DNA of 64,000 nucleotides. Origin: Yoonia sp. (GTDB lineage: Bacteria; Pseudomonadota; Alphaproteobacteria; Rhodobacterales; Rhodobacteraceae). A program made the position numbers and the translations under genes. Positions within the stretch are counted from its first letter, which is position 1, and every line of letters begins with the position of its first letter. The stretch lies in contig JAQXEG010000025.1 of NCBI GenBank assembly GCA_029250945.1, forward strand, positions 1 through 64,000, given 5' to 3'. The notes beneath the pieces were generated by a model. That model saw only the letters and a program-made list of their open reading frames with translations, did not search any database and was not told the origin of the DNA. Below, in pieces: positions 6,356-15,795 of this stretch.

Positions 6356-9211
6356 GTGTCCCTCTTCCTTATCGTCGCCTTGCCGTTCCTTGGGGCCTTG
6401 TTGCCCGGTTTGATGAATTCTGCGGGGCGGGCTGCGACCGCTGGCGTGACCTTTATGGTCAGCTTGCTGGCTTTTATCGGATTGCTGACCAATCTGCCCG
6501 CCGTCTGGGCGGGGGAACTGGTAACAGCGCGGCTGGACTGGATTCCGTTGTTGGGGCTGAACGTCACCTTGATGCTAGACGGGCTTGGCTTTTTCTTTGC
6601 GCTGCTGATCCTTGGTATCGGCCTTTTGATCATTACTTACGGGCGGTCCTATCTGTCGCGTGACGACAATATGGGGGAGTTTTTTACCTATCTTTTACTG
6701 TTCCAGGGCGCGATGGTCGGGATTGTCTTGTCCGATAACATCTTGTTACTGCTTATCTTCTGGGAATTGACGTCGCTGTCGTCCTTCCTGCTGATCGGCT
6801 ATTGGAAACATCTGCCCGAGGGGCGTCAAGGCGCGCGCATGGCGTTGACCGTCACGGGGATGGGTGGTCTTGCAATGATTGGCGGGATGTTGTTGCTGGG
6901 CCAGATCGTCGGATCCTATGACCTAAGCGTGATTTTGCAGAGCCGCGAATTGATCCAGGCCTCGCCGCTATACCTTCCGGCGTTGATCCTGATCCTGTTG
7001 GGATGTTTCACCAAATCCGCACAGTTTCCATTCCATTTCTGGCTGCCGCATGCGATGGCCGCCCCGACGCCCGTGTCCGCCTATCTACACTCGGCCACGA
7101 TGGTAAAGGCGGGGATTTTCCTGATGGCACGGATGTGGCCGGTACTGTCTGGCACGCCGGAATGGTTCGTGATCGTCACGACTGTGGGCCTGATCACCAT
7201 GGTTTTGGGCGCAGTTATCGCGCTGTTCAAACATGATCTGAAATCGTTATTGGCATTTTCCACGGTCAGCCACCTTGGCCTGATCACTATGCTGCTGGGC
7301 ACAGGCACCGCCTTTGGCACGATGGCCGCGATGTTCCACATTCTGAACCATGCAACGTTCAAGGCTGCACTATTTATGTCCGCCGGTATCGTCGACCACG
7401 AGGCGCATACACGCGACATTCGCCGCCTTGGCGGATTGCGCCATTTGATGCCCGTCACATTCGTGATTGCCACGCTGGCCGCGCTATCGATGGCGGGTAT
7501 TCCGCTACTGAACGGGTTCCTGTCCAAGGAAATGATGCTGGAGGAGGCCAATCACACCGTCCTGTTCGGCATGCCGTTGCTGGTGCCTGTGATGGCGACA
7601 ATCGGGTCACTGTTTTCAGCCGCTTATTGTTTTCGTTTCATCAGCCACACGTTCCTTGGACCGCAGCGCGATGATTATCCAACCACGCCGCATGACCCGC
7701 CAGCGGGCCTGTGGATGCCCCCCGCGTTTCTGGTCACGCTTGTTGTCGTGATCGGTGTTGCCCCCTTTGTGGCAGAGCCGTTCATCAAGATGGTCACAGC
7801 CTCGGTCCTGGGCGACGCGGCCGAGGTGCCAAAGGCGTATTTCAAGATCTGGCACGGTCTTGTGCCCGCACTGTTCATGTCGATCATTGCAGTTGTAGGT
7901 GGTCTGCTCCTCTTGATGATTTTCAAGCCAGCCTTGGCAATCTGGGACAAAACCCCGCGCCCTGAGGCAAAGACGATATTTGATGTGTTGATCGCCGCGG
8001 TTGTCGGACTGTCACGCCGGATCATCGCGCCGCTGCATGACGGGGCATTTACGCGCTATGCCGCGATCATGGCCGTGACGATTGTGGGCGTCGGTTACCA
8101 CGCTTGGGCGACGGGCACCGTTGGTGCGCCGACACGTGCCGTGCAGCCAACTAATTTTGTCCAGATCGCCGGATGGTTGATGCTGGTGGCCGCGACATGT
8201 GGCCTTGTGGTGTTACACCGGAACCGATTGTTGTCGTTGATCCTGATCGGGATTGTCGGGCTGGTCGTGTCCGTCGGTTTCGTGTTCTTCAGTGCGCCCG
8301 ATCTGGCGATGACCCAGCTCACGGTCGAGGTGGTCACGATTGTTCTGTTGTTGCTGACGCTGAACTTTTTGCCCAACAAAACCCCCGTCGAAAGCACGCT
8401 GTTGCGCCGCACAAGGGACGGTGTGATCGCCATCGGTGGTGGCCTCGCTACGGCCGCGTTGGCATTCCACTATTTGTTGCGCGACAGCGTGGCGCCGACG
8501 ATCTCGGACTTCCACCTTGCGAATTCGTATAAGGGCGGCGGCGGTACCAATGTGGTGAACGTTATCCTCGTGGATTTCCGTGGCTTTGACACCTACGGCG
8601 AGATTATCGTTTTGGGTATTGCAGCACTGCTGATCTATGCCCTGACCGAGACGCTGTTGGATGGGCCGGTGCGCGCCCGTTTGCTGAACCGCAAACCCGA
8701 CCAGCCGCGTGCGGGCGGGATGCACCCGATGATGATGGTTGTGATGACCCGCCTTATCATGCCTGTGGTGTTGATGGTGGCATTATACATCTTCTTGCGG
8801 GGCCATAACCAACCGGGTGGCGGCTTTATCGCCGGTCTTGTCGCGTCGATTGCGGTTGTGATGCAATATATGGCCAGCGGGTTTAGCTGGACGTCTGCGC
8901 GCCTGCGGTATCCTTATCACGGTGTGATCGGTGCGGGTGTTCTGATCGCGGGTCTGACAGGCATCGGGTCGTGGTTCTTTGCCAAACCGTTCTTGACGTC
9001 GGACTTTACCTACGTGCGTATCCCGCCATTTGAAAAGTTTGAGCTGGCGACAGCCGCACTGTTCGATCTGGGCGTTTTCCTAGCCGTCGTGGGGGCTGTG
9101 ATGCTGTCGCTCGAAAGCTTTAGCAGACTTGCGCGGCGTGCCCATGTGCGTGACAGCGAACATCCCATGGATATCGATCCGTCCCGTGATCAAGACAAGG
9201 CAGAGGTGTAA
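6356..9211 (+). CDS. mrpA: Na+(K+)/H+ antiporter subunit A/B fusion (MrpAB, PhaAB type)
   Basis: This 951-residue polytopic protein begins as the NuoL-like MrpA subunit, with Q-rich/proton-channel helices such as WELTSLSSFLLIGYWKH and PFHFWLPHAMAAPTPVSAYLHSA given here only as landmarks. From about residue 840 it ends with an MrpB domain marked by FLRGHNQPGGGFIAG. The separate mrpB gene of Bacillus is therefore absent, as in the group 2 Pha systems of rhizobia. The start is GTG 6356, 5 nt after AGGAG; the track's ATG at 6149 adds 69 non-membrane residues. It is the first gene of a six-gene operon exchanging cytoplasmic Na+ or K+ for protons, important for salt and alkali tolerance in a marine cell. 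Confidence 0.93.
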   Translation: MSLFLIVALPFLGALLPGLMNSAGRAATAGVTFMVSLLAFIGLLTNLPAVWAGELVTARLDWIPLLGLNVTLMLDGLGFFFALLILGIGLLIITYGRSYLSRDDNMGEFFTYLLLFQGAMVGIVLSDNILLLLIFWELTSLSSFLLIGYWKHLPEGRQGARMALTVTGMGGLAMIGGMLLLGQIVGSYDLSVILQSRELIQASPLYLPALILILLGCFTKSAQFPFHFWLPHAMAAPTPVSAYLHSATMVKAGIFLMARMWPVLSGTPEWFVIVTTVGLITMVLGAVIALFKHDLKSLLAFSTVSHLGLITMLLGTGTAFGTMAAMFHILNHATFKAALFMSAGIVDHEAHTRDIRRLGGLRHLMPVTFVIATLAALSMAGIPLLNGFLSKEMMLEEANHTVLFGMPLLVPVMATIGSLFSAAYCFRFISHTFLGPQRDDYPTTPHDPPAGLWMPPAFLVTLVVVIGVAPFVAEPFIKMVTASVLGDAAEVPKAYFKIWHGLVPALFMSIIAVVGGLLLLMIFKPALAIWDKTPRPEAKTIFDVLIAAVVGLSRRIIAPLHDGAFTRYAAIMAVTIVGVGYHAWATGTVGAPTRAVQPTNFVQIAGWLMLVAATCGLVVLHRNRLLSLILIGIVGLVVSVGFVFFSAPDLAMTQLTVEVVTIVLLLLTLNFLPNKTPVESTLLRRTRDGVIAIGGGLATAALAFHYLLRDSVAPTISDFHLANSYKGGGGTNVVNVILVDFRGFDTYGEIIVLGIAALLIYALTETLLDGPVRARLLNRKPDQPRAGGMHPMMMVVMTRLIMPVVLMVALYIFLRGHNQPGGGFIAGLVASIAVVMQYMASGFSWTSARLRYPYHGVIGAGVLIAGLTGIGSWFFAKPFLTSDFTYVRIPPFEKFELATAALFDLGVFLAVVGAVMLSLESFSRLARRAHVRDSEHPMDIDPSRDQDKAEV

Positions 9212-9214
9212 ACG

Positions 9215-9550
9215 ATGGAAATTCTTGTTGCATCTGCGATTGGCATTCTGACCGCTGGTGGGCTGTATCTGGTGATGCGTCTGCGAACGTTTCCGGTGAT
9301 CATGGGGATTTCATTGCTGACCTATGCGGTGAACGTGTTTCTGTTCGCCTCTGGCCGATTGACGGTGGGCGCGCCCCCGATCCTGACGGACGCCACCACT
9401 TACGCTGATCCACTGCCCCAAGCGCTTGTGCTGACGGCGATCGTGATCTCGTTTGGCATGACAGCCGTGGTCGTAATGATCGCGCTGGGCGCATATCTGG
9501 GCGGGGACGATGATACCGTCGATGATCAACCGGTGGAGGATGCACAATGA
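9215..9550 (+). CDS. mrpC: Na+/H+ antiporter subunit C (MrpC)
   Basis: This 111-residue, three-helix protein is homologous to NuoK. MGISLLTYAVNVFLFASGRL and the PLPQALVLTAIVI segment mark the MrpC family. It starts 3 bp after the mrpA stop and overlaps mrpD by 4 bp, so its translation is coupled to both. It is part of the antiporter membrane arm. Confidence 0.93.
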   Translation: MEILVASAIGILTAGGLYLVMRLRTFPVIMGISLLTYAVNVFLFASGRLTVGAPPILTDATTYADPLPQALVLTAIVISFGMTAVVVMIALGAYLGGDDDTVDDQPVEDAQ

Positions 9551-11094
9551 CACACTGGTTGATCCTGCCTGTGATGCTGCCGGCATTTGTCGCACCATTC
9601 ATCGTGCTGGCCGCGCGGTATCAGATCGGGATTCAGCGCGTGATTTCTGTCGCCAGCATTCTGGCCGTGATCGGTATTGCGCTGGGTCTTGCGTGGCAGA
9701 CAAGCGATGGCACAGTCATGCTGTACCGGCTTGGCGATTGGGCTGCGCCGTTCGGGATCGTGCTCGTCGGGGACCGCTTGTCGACGTTGATGGTGCTGCT
9801 GACGGCTGTTCTTGCGCTGTTTGTACTGTTGTATGCGATCGGGTCCGAATGGGACGACCGCGGACGGCACTTTCACGCGCTGTTCCAGTTTCAGATCATG
9901 GGGATCATGGGTGCGTTTCTGACGGGTGACTTGTTCAACCTGTTCGTGTTCTTTGAGGTGCTATTGATCGCCTCTTACGGGTTGATGATCCACGCAGGCG
10001 GGACACAGCGTCTGCGTGCTGGCGTGCAATATGTGCTGTTCAACCTGCTTGGCTCCACGCTGTTTTTGTTCGCGCTTGGCGCGATTTATGCCGAGACGGG
10101 CACGCTGAATATGGCGGACCTGTCCCAGCGGGTTCAAATGATCGGGCCGGACGCCACCGTGGGTATTCGCATCGCTGCGGTGCTGTTGTTGCTGGTCTTT
10201 GCGATCAAGGCTGCGGTTGTGCCACTGCATTTCTGGCTACCGTCCAGCTATGCGGAGGCACCAGCGCCAGTCGCCGCACTGTTTGCTATTATGACCAAGG
10301 TTGGCGCCTATGCGATCATCCGCGTCTATACGATGGTTTTCCCGCCAAAGCTGGAGGTCATAGCAGGCCTGCACGGATGGTGGTTGCTGCCAGCCGCCTT
10401 GCTATCGCTCGCGGTGGGGATGGTCGGCGTGTTAGCCGCGCGGCACTTGGACCGGTTGGTCGCCTTTGCGGTGATCGGGTCGATGGGCATGGTGATGGTA
10501 TCCATCGCGTTGTTCACGCCTGCGGGTATCGCGGCCGCGCTTTATTACGTGGTGCATTCGACGTTGGCCGCTGGTGCCTTGTTCCTGATATCGGATCTGG
10601 CGCGGGCGGGGCGGGCCAATCTTGATCTGACGGCGCAACCGCCGATGGCGGGTGGCACGGTCACAGCGGCGTTGTTCTTTGTCGCGGCGATTGCGATGGC
10701 CGGTCTGCCACCATTGTCGGGCTTTATCGGGAAGCTGCTTATCCTTGATGCAGGCTTTGCCAGCGGTAGCGCGGTTTGGATCTGGGCGATTGTCCTTGGT
10801 TCCAGCCTGATTAGCGTCGTGGGCTTTGCCCGCGCGGGCAGCATTCTGTTTTGGAAAGCCAAAAGCGTGACACCTGATGAAGATGCCGACCCGGCAATGG
10901 CGCCATCTTGCCTGTCCTACGCTGCGGTCGGTGGGTTGATTGCATTGCTTGTGGCACACACCGTGTTTGCAGGCCCCACGACAGCCTATACGGATGCGAT
11001 TTCTAAACAGTTGTTTGCACCTGACGCCTATGTCGAAACCGTGCTGACCACCAAGGGCAAGCTGTCGGATGCCCCATCACAGGGGGAGTATTAA
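9547..11094 (+). CDS. mrpD: Na+/H+ antiporter subunit D (MrpD)
   Basis: This 515-residue NuoM/N-like protein has the family's paired helices. GDLFNLFVFFEVLLIASY carries the conserved membrane glutamate near residue 137, and PLHFWLPSSYAEAPAPVAALF carries the lysine-adjacent channel segment near 235. It is a proton-translocating subunit of the Mrp complex. The ATG overlaps the mrpC stop, and the next gene starts 1 bp after its own stop. Confidence 0.93.
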   Translation: MTHWLILPVMLPAFVAPFIVLAARYQIGIQRVISVASILAVIGIALGLAWQTSDGTVMLYRLGDWAAPFGIVLVGDRLSTLMVLLTAVLALFVLLYAIGSEWDDRGRHFHALFQFQIMGIMGAFLTGDLFNLFVFFEVLLIASYGLMIHAGGTQRLRAGVQYVLFNLLGSTLFLFALGAIYAETGTLNMADLSQRVQMIGPDATVGIRIAAVLLLLVFAIKAAVVPLHFWLPSSYAEAPAPVAALFAIMTKVGAYAIIRVYTMVFPPKLEVIAGLHGWWLLPAALLSLAVGMVGVLAARHLDRLVAFAVIGSMGMVMVSIALFTPAGIAAALYYVVHSTLAAGALFLISDLARAGRANLDLTAQPPMAGGTVTAALFFVAAIAMAGLPPLSGFIGKLLILDAGFASGSAVWIWAIVLGSSLISVVGFARAGSILFWKAKSVTPDEDADPAMAPSCLSYAAVGGLIALLVAHTVFAGPTTAYTDAISKQLFAPDAYVETVLTTKGKLSDAPSQGEY

Positions 11095-11095
11095 G

Positions 11096-11596
11096 ATGCG
11101 CCGCGCGATGAATTGGCTTTTGCCGCACCCCGCCCTGACGGTCCTTTTGGCCGTGGTTTGGACCCTTTTGCAGAATGAGGTGTCTGCGGGAATGATTGTG
11201 TTTGGGATTATCCTTGGCATGATCATTCCGATCATGACCGCCCGCTGGTGGCCGGACCGGCCCAAGGGGCTGCGGCTGGGGAAAATGCTGGCCTATGTCT
11301 GTCTGGTCATGTGGGATATCGTAGTCGCGAATATTCAGGTGGCGTGGATCGTATTGACCAAGCGCAACGCGGATATGCGCCCCAACTGGGTCGTCATCCC
11401 ACTTGATCTGCGCAGCCCAGAGGCGATCACCATTTTGGCAGGCACCATTACCCTGACGCCTGGCACCGTATCGGCCGATTTGTCGGACGAAGGCAAAAGC
11501 CTGTTAGTCCACGCCTTGGATGCCGATGATCCCGACGCCGTGCGCAATGACATCAAGCAAAGATATGAACGCCGCATTAAGGAGATATTTGAATGA
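11096..11596 (+). CDS. mrpE: Na+/H+ antiporter subunit E (MrpE)
   Basis: This 166-residue membrane protein matches the MrpE family through WWPDRPKGLRLGK and the TLTPGTVSADLSDEG segment near residue 120. The ATG at 11096, preceded by GGGGAG, is preferred to the track start 11069, which overlaps mrpD by 26 bp. The stop overlaps the mrpF start by 4 bp. MrpE supports assembly or activity of the antiporter. Confidence 0.92.
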   Translation: MRRAMNWLLPHPALTVLLAVVWTLLQNEVSAGMIVFGIILGMIIPIMTARWWPDRPKGLRLGKMLAYVCLVMWDIVVANIQVAWIVLTKRNADMRPNWVVIPLDLRSPEAITILAGTITLTPGTVSADLSDEGKSLLVHALDADDPDAVRNDIKQRYERRIKEIFE

Positions 11597-11880
11597 CCCT
11601 TGCGACTGAAATCATGGGCTGGGCGGTTGTGATCGCCTTTGTCATGGTCGGTTTGTCCCAGATCATGGCGATGATCCGTTTGTGGACGGGACCCAGCACA
11701 GGCGACCGTATCCTTGCGCTGGATACGATGTTTATCAATGCGATCGGGCTGATCGTTCTGCTGGGCATCTACCAAGGCACCCAGGTTTATTTTGAGGCGG
11801 CGTTGATCATCGCGATGCTTGGCTTTGTATCAACAGTCGCATACGCGCAGTTTGTTTTGCGGGGGGATATCATCGAATGA
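11593..11880 (+). CDS. mrpF: Na+/H+ antiporter subunit F (MrpF)
   Basis: This 95-residue, three-helix protein has the MrpF signature RLWTGPSTGDRILALDT. It overlaps both mrpE and mrpG by 4 bp and is a small membrane subunit of the Mrp complex. Length and order match other Mrp/Pha operons. Confidence 0.92.
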   Translation: MTLATEIMGWAVVIAFVMVGLSQIMAMIRLWTGPSTGDRILALDTMFINAIGLIVLLGIYQGTQVYFEAALIIAMLGFVSTVAYAQFVLRGDIIE

Positions 11881-12263
11881 CATTGTCCGTTTTAGCCACA
11901 TATGCGGTGGTATTCTTTCTGGCTGTTGGGGTGATTTTCACGCTCGTTGCGGGTATTGGCCTGCTGAAGCTGAACACCGGCATGTCGCGCCTGCACGCAC
12001 CGACCAAGGCCGGTACAGTGGGGATCGGCGCGTTTCTGGTGGCATCTATGATCCATTCTTGGACCTTCTCGGATGGTTCAATCCACGAGCTGCTGATCCT
12101 TGCGTTCCTGTTTGTGACTGCGCCCGTGTCTGCGAATTTCATGGCGAGGGTGAATATCTATCGCCAAGCCTGTGAGCCGCTTCCGCAACCTGATCAGGAT
12201 GATCTGTGGTCCACACAAAACATCCCAGAAGCAGATCGTTATATCGCCGTCGACGTCCGCTAG
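11877..12263 (+). CDS. mrpG: Na+/H+ antiporter subunit G (MrpG)
   Basis: This 128-residue, three-helix protein carries the MrpG landmarks GLLKLNTGMSRLHAPTKAGTVG and the final APVSANFMAR helix. It is the last gene of the antiporter operon. Its TAG stop shares the palindrome CTAG with the stop of the convergent oxidoreductase, so the two genes overlap by 3-4 bp and leave no room for a separate terminator. Confidence 0.92.
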   Translation: MTLSVLATYAVVFFLAVGVIFTLVAGIGLLKLNTGMSRLHAPTKAGTVGIGAFLVASMIHSWTFSDGSIHELLILAFLFVTAPVSANFMARVNIYRQACEPLPQPDQDDLWSTQNIPEADRYIAVDVR

Positions 12264-14704
12264 CTTAACATGCGGGTGCTTTTGGGGTCGTAGAACGGCG
12301 TCGCGCTGATGTCGGCGGTATAGGCGACACCTTCGATCAGGACCTCATGGCGGCTGTCGGCAATGGCGGATTTATCCGTGGCCCCGTCGGGAAGCGTAAC
12401 AAAGCACAGCCCAACCACCGCATCCATCGCATAGCCATAGGCGCCCGCCGTGATGTAGCCCACGACCTTTCCGTCGCGCAGCACAGGCTCATTGTGGTGC
12501 AATAGCGGTGCCGGATCGTGAAGCCGCACAGAGCACAGAAACGGGCCGTCGCCAGCCTCTGTCCGCGTCGCATAGGCATCGCGTCCAAGAAATGGCGTGG
12601 CCTTATCCGGTTTGCACACAAATTCCAACCCGATCTGATGGGGGGCTTCGGTGTAGGACATGTCGTGGCCCCAATGCACAAACCCTTTTTCGATGCGCAG
12701 GGCGTTGAGCGCCTCACCACCGATCAGGCGCAGACCAAAATCCTGTCCCGCCTCCATCAGCACATCAAACACATGTTCGGCAAAATCGGGGGTGATAAAA
12801 ATCTCCCACCCTAGCTCACCTGAATAGGACAGGCGTTGGGCAAACACCTCTGCGTGGCCGATATGGAACGTCTGGATGCTGTTGAACCGAAAGGCGTCGT
12901 TGGACAGGTCAACATCGCTGACACTAGCCAACAGATCGCGGCTTTTGGGGCCCATGACACCCAGCACGCCATAGGCGCTGGTCACGTCACGCAGGCGCAC
13001 GTCCTCATCGGGTTGGATCGCATCGCGCAGGTGCAAATAATCGCGCCGCGTATGCGAGATTGAGCTCATGACCATAAAGCTGTCGGTGGCGTGGCGTGCG
13101 ACGGTCACATCGCTCTCAATCCCGCCGCGATCGTTCAGCATGAGGGTATAGGTAACGCGGCCCGGCGCGATGCCCATCTTGTTGGTGCACATGCGGTCAA
13201 GGAAGCGTTCCGCATTCGCACCTTCGACCATCAGCTTACCGAGCATGGAATAGTCGATCATGGCCACATCTTCGCGGGCGGCTTTTTGTTCGGCTTGGGT
13301 GTGATCAAACCAGCTGGGGCGGTAAAAACTGTAATCGTAGGCGGCTTTGACACCTTCGGGTGCGAACCAACCGGGGCGTTCCCAGCCCTGTACCTCTGCA
13401 AAGCAGGCGCCATGGGCCTTGAGCGCGTGGTGGAACGGGGTCTTGCGCAGATTGCGGACTGTTTCGCGCTGTTTGCCCGGCCAATGCATTGCGTATGTGT
13501 TTACGAGGGTTTCGGGGCAGCGTTCTTGCAGGTAGATATCGCGCGCCTGAAATTCCTCGCAGCGTTTGGGGTCCATTTCGGCCAGATCCATGGACGGATG
13601 GCCTTGCATGATCCAGTCGGCCAGCGCCTTGCCCGCGCCGGGGCCGGATTGGATGCCCGTGGAATTGACGCCAGCCAGAACGTAGTAACCCATGATATCG
13701 GGGGCTTCGCCCAGCGTGAAGCGTCCGTCGTAGGAATAGCTTTCTGGTCCATTGAAAAATGTGCGGATGCCGATATCGAGTGGGACGCGCTCCATAGCCA
13801 GCTCTAACACCGACATCACGTCGTCCTCGACAAAAGGGAGGCTGTCGAATTCGAAGGTTTCGGGGATACCGTCCTTGGCCCATGCTTTTGCCTGAAAATG
13901 CGCAAAGCCGAACAGCAGCTTGCCGGCATCCTCTTTCCAATAGGTGCCATCACAATAGGATCGCAAAACAGGCAGGTCGCTGGGCAGATCGGGGATTGGT
14001 TCGGTCACAAGGTAATAGTGTTCGCAAGCGTGCAGCGGGACACCGACACCGTTTTGCTGGCCCAATTCACGCGCCCACATGCCACCGCAGTTCACGACGA
14101 CATTAGTGGTGATTGTCCCTTGCGCGGTGCGTACGCCTGTGACCCGTCCGCTGTCGACCAACACTTGTTCGACCTTCACGTTTTCATGGATTTGCGCGCC
14201 GTGCATCCGCGCCCCTTTGGCCAGTGCTTGCGTCAGGTCAATCGGATTGGCAGAGCCATCGCTGGGCATGTAAATGCCGCCCTGCACGCCCTCTGGGTTC
14301 ATCAAGGGCCAGCGTTCGGCGATTTCTGCGGTGGACATCGCATGTGCCTCAATCCCGAAAAGTCGTGCAAAGTCCGCCTTGCGTTTCAATTCCGCGTGGC
14401 GTTCATCGTTCACAGCGATCGAGATTGAGCCTGATTTGCGATAGCCGGGGTTCTGGCCTGTTTCGGCCTCGATATCCTGCAACAGCTCAATCCCATATTT
14501 GGCAAAGGCTGTCGTTGCGTGGCTGCCTTGTAGCTGCCCGACAAGCCCTGCGGCGTGCCATGTTGTGCCGCTGGTCAGCTGTTTGCGTTCTAGCAGCACG
14601 ACGTCTTTCCACCCTTCGCGGGCCAGATGATAGGCCACGGAACAGCCGTGGATACCACCGCCAATGATGACGACCTGCGCGTGGGAAGGGAGCTGTTTTT
14701 GCAT
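12260..14704 (-). CDS. FAD-dependent oxidoreductase with GcvT domain (dimethylglycine/sarcosine dehydrogenase type)
   Basis: This 814-residue protein starts with a Rossmann FAD motif VVIIGGGIHGCSVAYHL. Next comes SGTTWHAAGLVG, whose histidine is the usual site of covalent flavin in this family. A DAO fold runs to about residue 370, a linker domain to about 430, then GcvT (YSMLGKLMVEGANAE onward) and GcvT C-terminal domains. Such enzymes oxidatively demethylate dimethylglycine, sarcosine or related N-methyl compounds and pass the one-carbon unit to tetrahydrofolate. Roseobacters use them on glycine betaine breakdown products, but the precise substrate is not readable here. The gene is followed on the same strand by no partner and is preceded by an Asp/Glu-racemase-superfamily gene. 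Confidence 0.88.
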   Translation of the reverse strand: MQKQLPSHAQVVIIGGGIHGCSVAYHLAREGWKDVVLLERKQLTSGTTWHAAGLVGQLQGSHATTAFAKYGIELLQDIEAETGQNPGYRKSGSISIAVNDERHAELKRKADFARLFGIEAHAMSTAEIAERWPLMNPEGVQGGIYMPSDGSANPIDLTQALAKGARMHGAQIHENVKVEQVLVDSGRVTGVRTAQGTITTNVVVNCGGMWARELGQQNGVGVPLHACEHYYLVTEPIPDLPSDLPVLRSYCDGTYWKEDAGKLLFGFAHFQAKAWAKDGIPETFEFDSLPFVEDDVMSVLELAMERVPLDIGIRTFFNGPESYSYDGRFTLGEAPDIMGYYVLAGVNSTGIQSGPGAGKALADWIMQGHPSMDLAEMDPKRCEEFQARDIYLQERCPETLVNTYAMHWPGKQRETVRNLRKTPFHHALKAHGACFAEVQGWERPGWFAPEGVKAAYDYSFYRPSWFDHTQAEQKAAREDVAMIDYSMLGKLMVEGANAERFLDRMCTNKMGIAPGRVTYTLMLNDRGGIESDVTVARHATDSFMVMSSISHTRRDYLHLRDAIQPDEDVRLRDVTSAYGVLGVMGPKSRDLLASVSDVDLSNDAFRFNSIQTFHIGHAEVFAQRLSYSGELGWEIFITPDFAEHVFDVLMEAGQDFGLRLIGGEALNALRIEKGFVHWGHDMSYTEAPHQIGLEFVCKPDKATPFLGRDAYATRTEAGDGPFLCSVRLHDPAPLLHHNEPVLRDGKVVGYITAGAYGYAMDAVVGLCFVTLPDGATDKSAIADSRHEVLIEGVAYTADISATPFYDPKSTRMLS

Positions 14705-14728
14705 GGGTCTGCCCTATTGGGAATGGGG

Positions 14729-15496
14729 TTAGATGCGGAACAAGCGGCCCGCGTTTTCAACAATGTCAGGAATGCCTGCAAGGCGCAGCAAATGCCACGC
14801 AAGGGCATGGTTGCTGGCGGTCACAGGCTTGTCCAACGCGGCCTCGGCCTCGGCTATGATGCCCGCGGCACGCAGGCTGGTGCAAGAGATAAAGACACCA
14901 TCAACATCGTCATTCTGCCCGATCTCAATCGCGGATTTCAGGATAGAGGCGGGGGCGATTTTGCCCACTACGGTGTCGTTGTCTTCGTAGAATGACCCGA
15001 CAACTGTGACGTTGATGCCCGCGTCCTGAAACTTCGCCTGCATGGCGGCGGTAACATCCGGCGCATAAGGGGTGAGCAGGCCCAGGTTTGTGACCCCCAG
15101 CTTTGCCAATGCGACCTTGGCGGCGGTCAAAGGGTTGGTCGATGGCACACCGGGGTGGATGCCGTCCAAGATGGCCGAGACGCGGTCCTCTCCAATGATG
15201 GTGGACCCTGACGTGCAGCCGTATCCGATGGATTTTAGGCCCATGTAGTCGGGTAGAAGGCGCGCGGCGACGGGCAGTTCTGCCTCCATCTTGCCAAGTG
15301 TTTCGGGGGTGACGACGATGTCATTGGCCAGACGCGCATGGTAAAATGACACACCTGGTAAATCCGTTAACGACCGAAATTCCCATTCCATCGTCTGATC
15401 CGATTCCAAGACCAGCAACCCGATACGCGCCCGCGCACCAGCGCCCGCGTCAGTGGCGAATTTAAGGCGTTCAATACGGGTGGAGACATCATTCAT
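14729..15496 (-). CDS. Maleate isomerase / Asp/Glu racemase superfamily protein
   Basis: This 255-residue protein has the two catalytic cysteines of the superfamily in CTSGSTIIGE (near residue 85) and SCTSLRA (near 200). The layout resembles maleate cis-trans isomerase and arylmalonate decarboxylase. The track start at 15646 adds 50 residues unlike the family, so ATG 15496 is used. It ends 24 bp upstream of the FAD/GcvT oxidoreductase and is probably co-transcribed with it. The substrate is likely a small dicarboxylate or hydantoin-like compound, which is inference. A truncated aminotransferase start lies divergently 129 bp away. Confidence 0.75.
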   Translation of the reverse strand: MNDVSTRIERLKFATDAGAGARARIGLLVLESDQTMEWEFRSLTDLPGVSFYHARLANDIVVTPETLGKMEAELPVAARLLPDYMGLKSIGYGCTSGSTIIGEDRVSAILDGIHPGVPSTNPLTAAKVALAKLGVTNLGLLTPYAPDVTAAMQAKFQDAGINVTVVGSFYEDNDTVVGKIAPASILKSAIEIGQNDDVDGVFISCTSLRAAGIIAEAEAALDKPVTASNHALAWHLLRLAGIPDIVENAGRLFRI

Positions 15497-15624
15497 TTCG
15501 GTACTTTGCAACAAGTTTGGCGTGCGGCGCAATGGATGAAATGCGGTCTGTTTCGGCGGATTTTTGTTACGGCTAAATCCATACCCGTGGCCATGCAGCG
15601 GCGCAGCCACGGGGTCAAATCTGG

Positions 15625-15795
15625 ATGCTTGATTACTTGCGCGCACAAGCCGTTTTGCCCGCTGGCGGTTTCGGAAATTTCGACCCTGGGATCATGATCG
15701 CGCGCGGGAGCGGTAGCTATGTCCGGGACGAAGACGGAAACGAATATATCGACTATCTGATCGGGTCTGGCCCAATGCTTTTGGGCCGCGGCCAA
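15625..15795 (+). pseudogene. 5' fragment of a class III aminotransferase gene
   Basis: The first 57 or so codons encode the N-terminus of an aspartate-aminotransferase-fold class III enzyme of the glutamate-1-semialdehyde-aminomutase-like group: LPAGGFGNFDPG, VRDEDGNEYIDYLIGSGPMLLG. After GRGQ the homology ends abruptly and the frame stops at 15807. The remaining 370 or so residues, including the PLP lysine, are missing. The DNA beyond the break belongs to a serine recombinase, so the gene was cut by an insertion and deletion. Confidence 0.75.
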
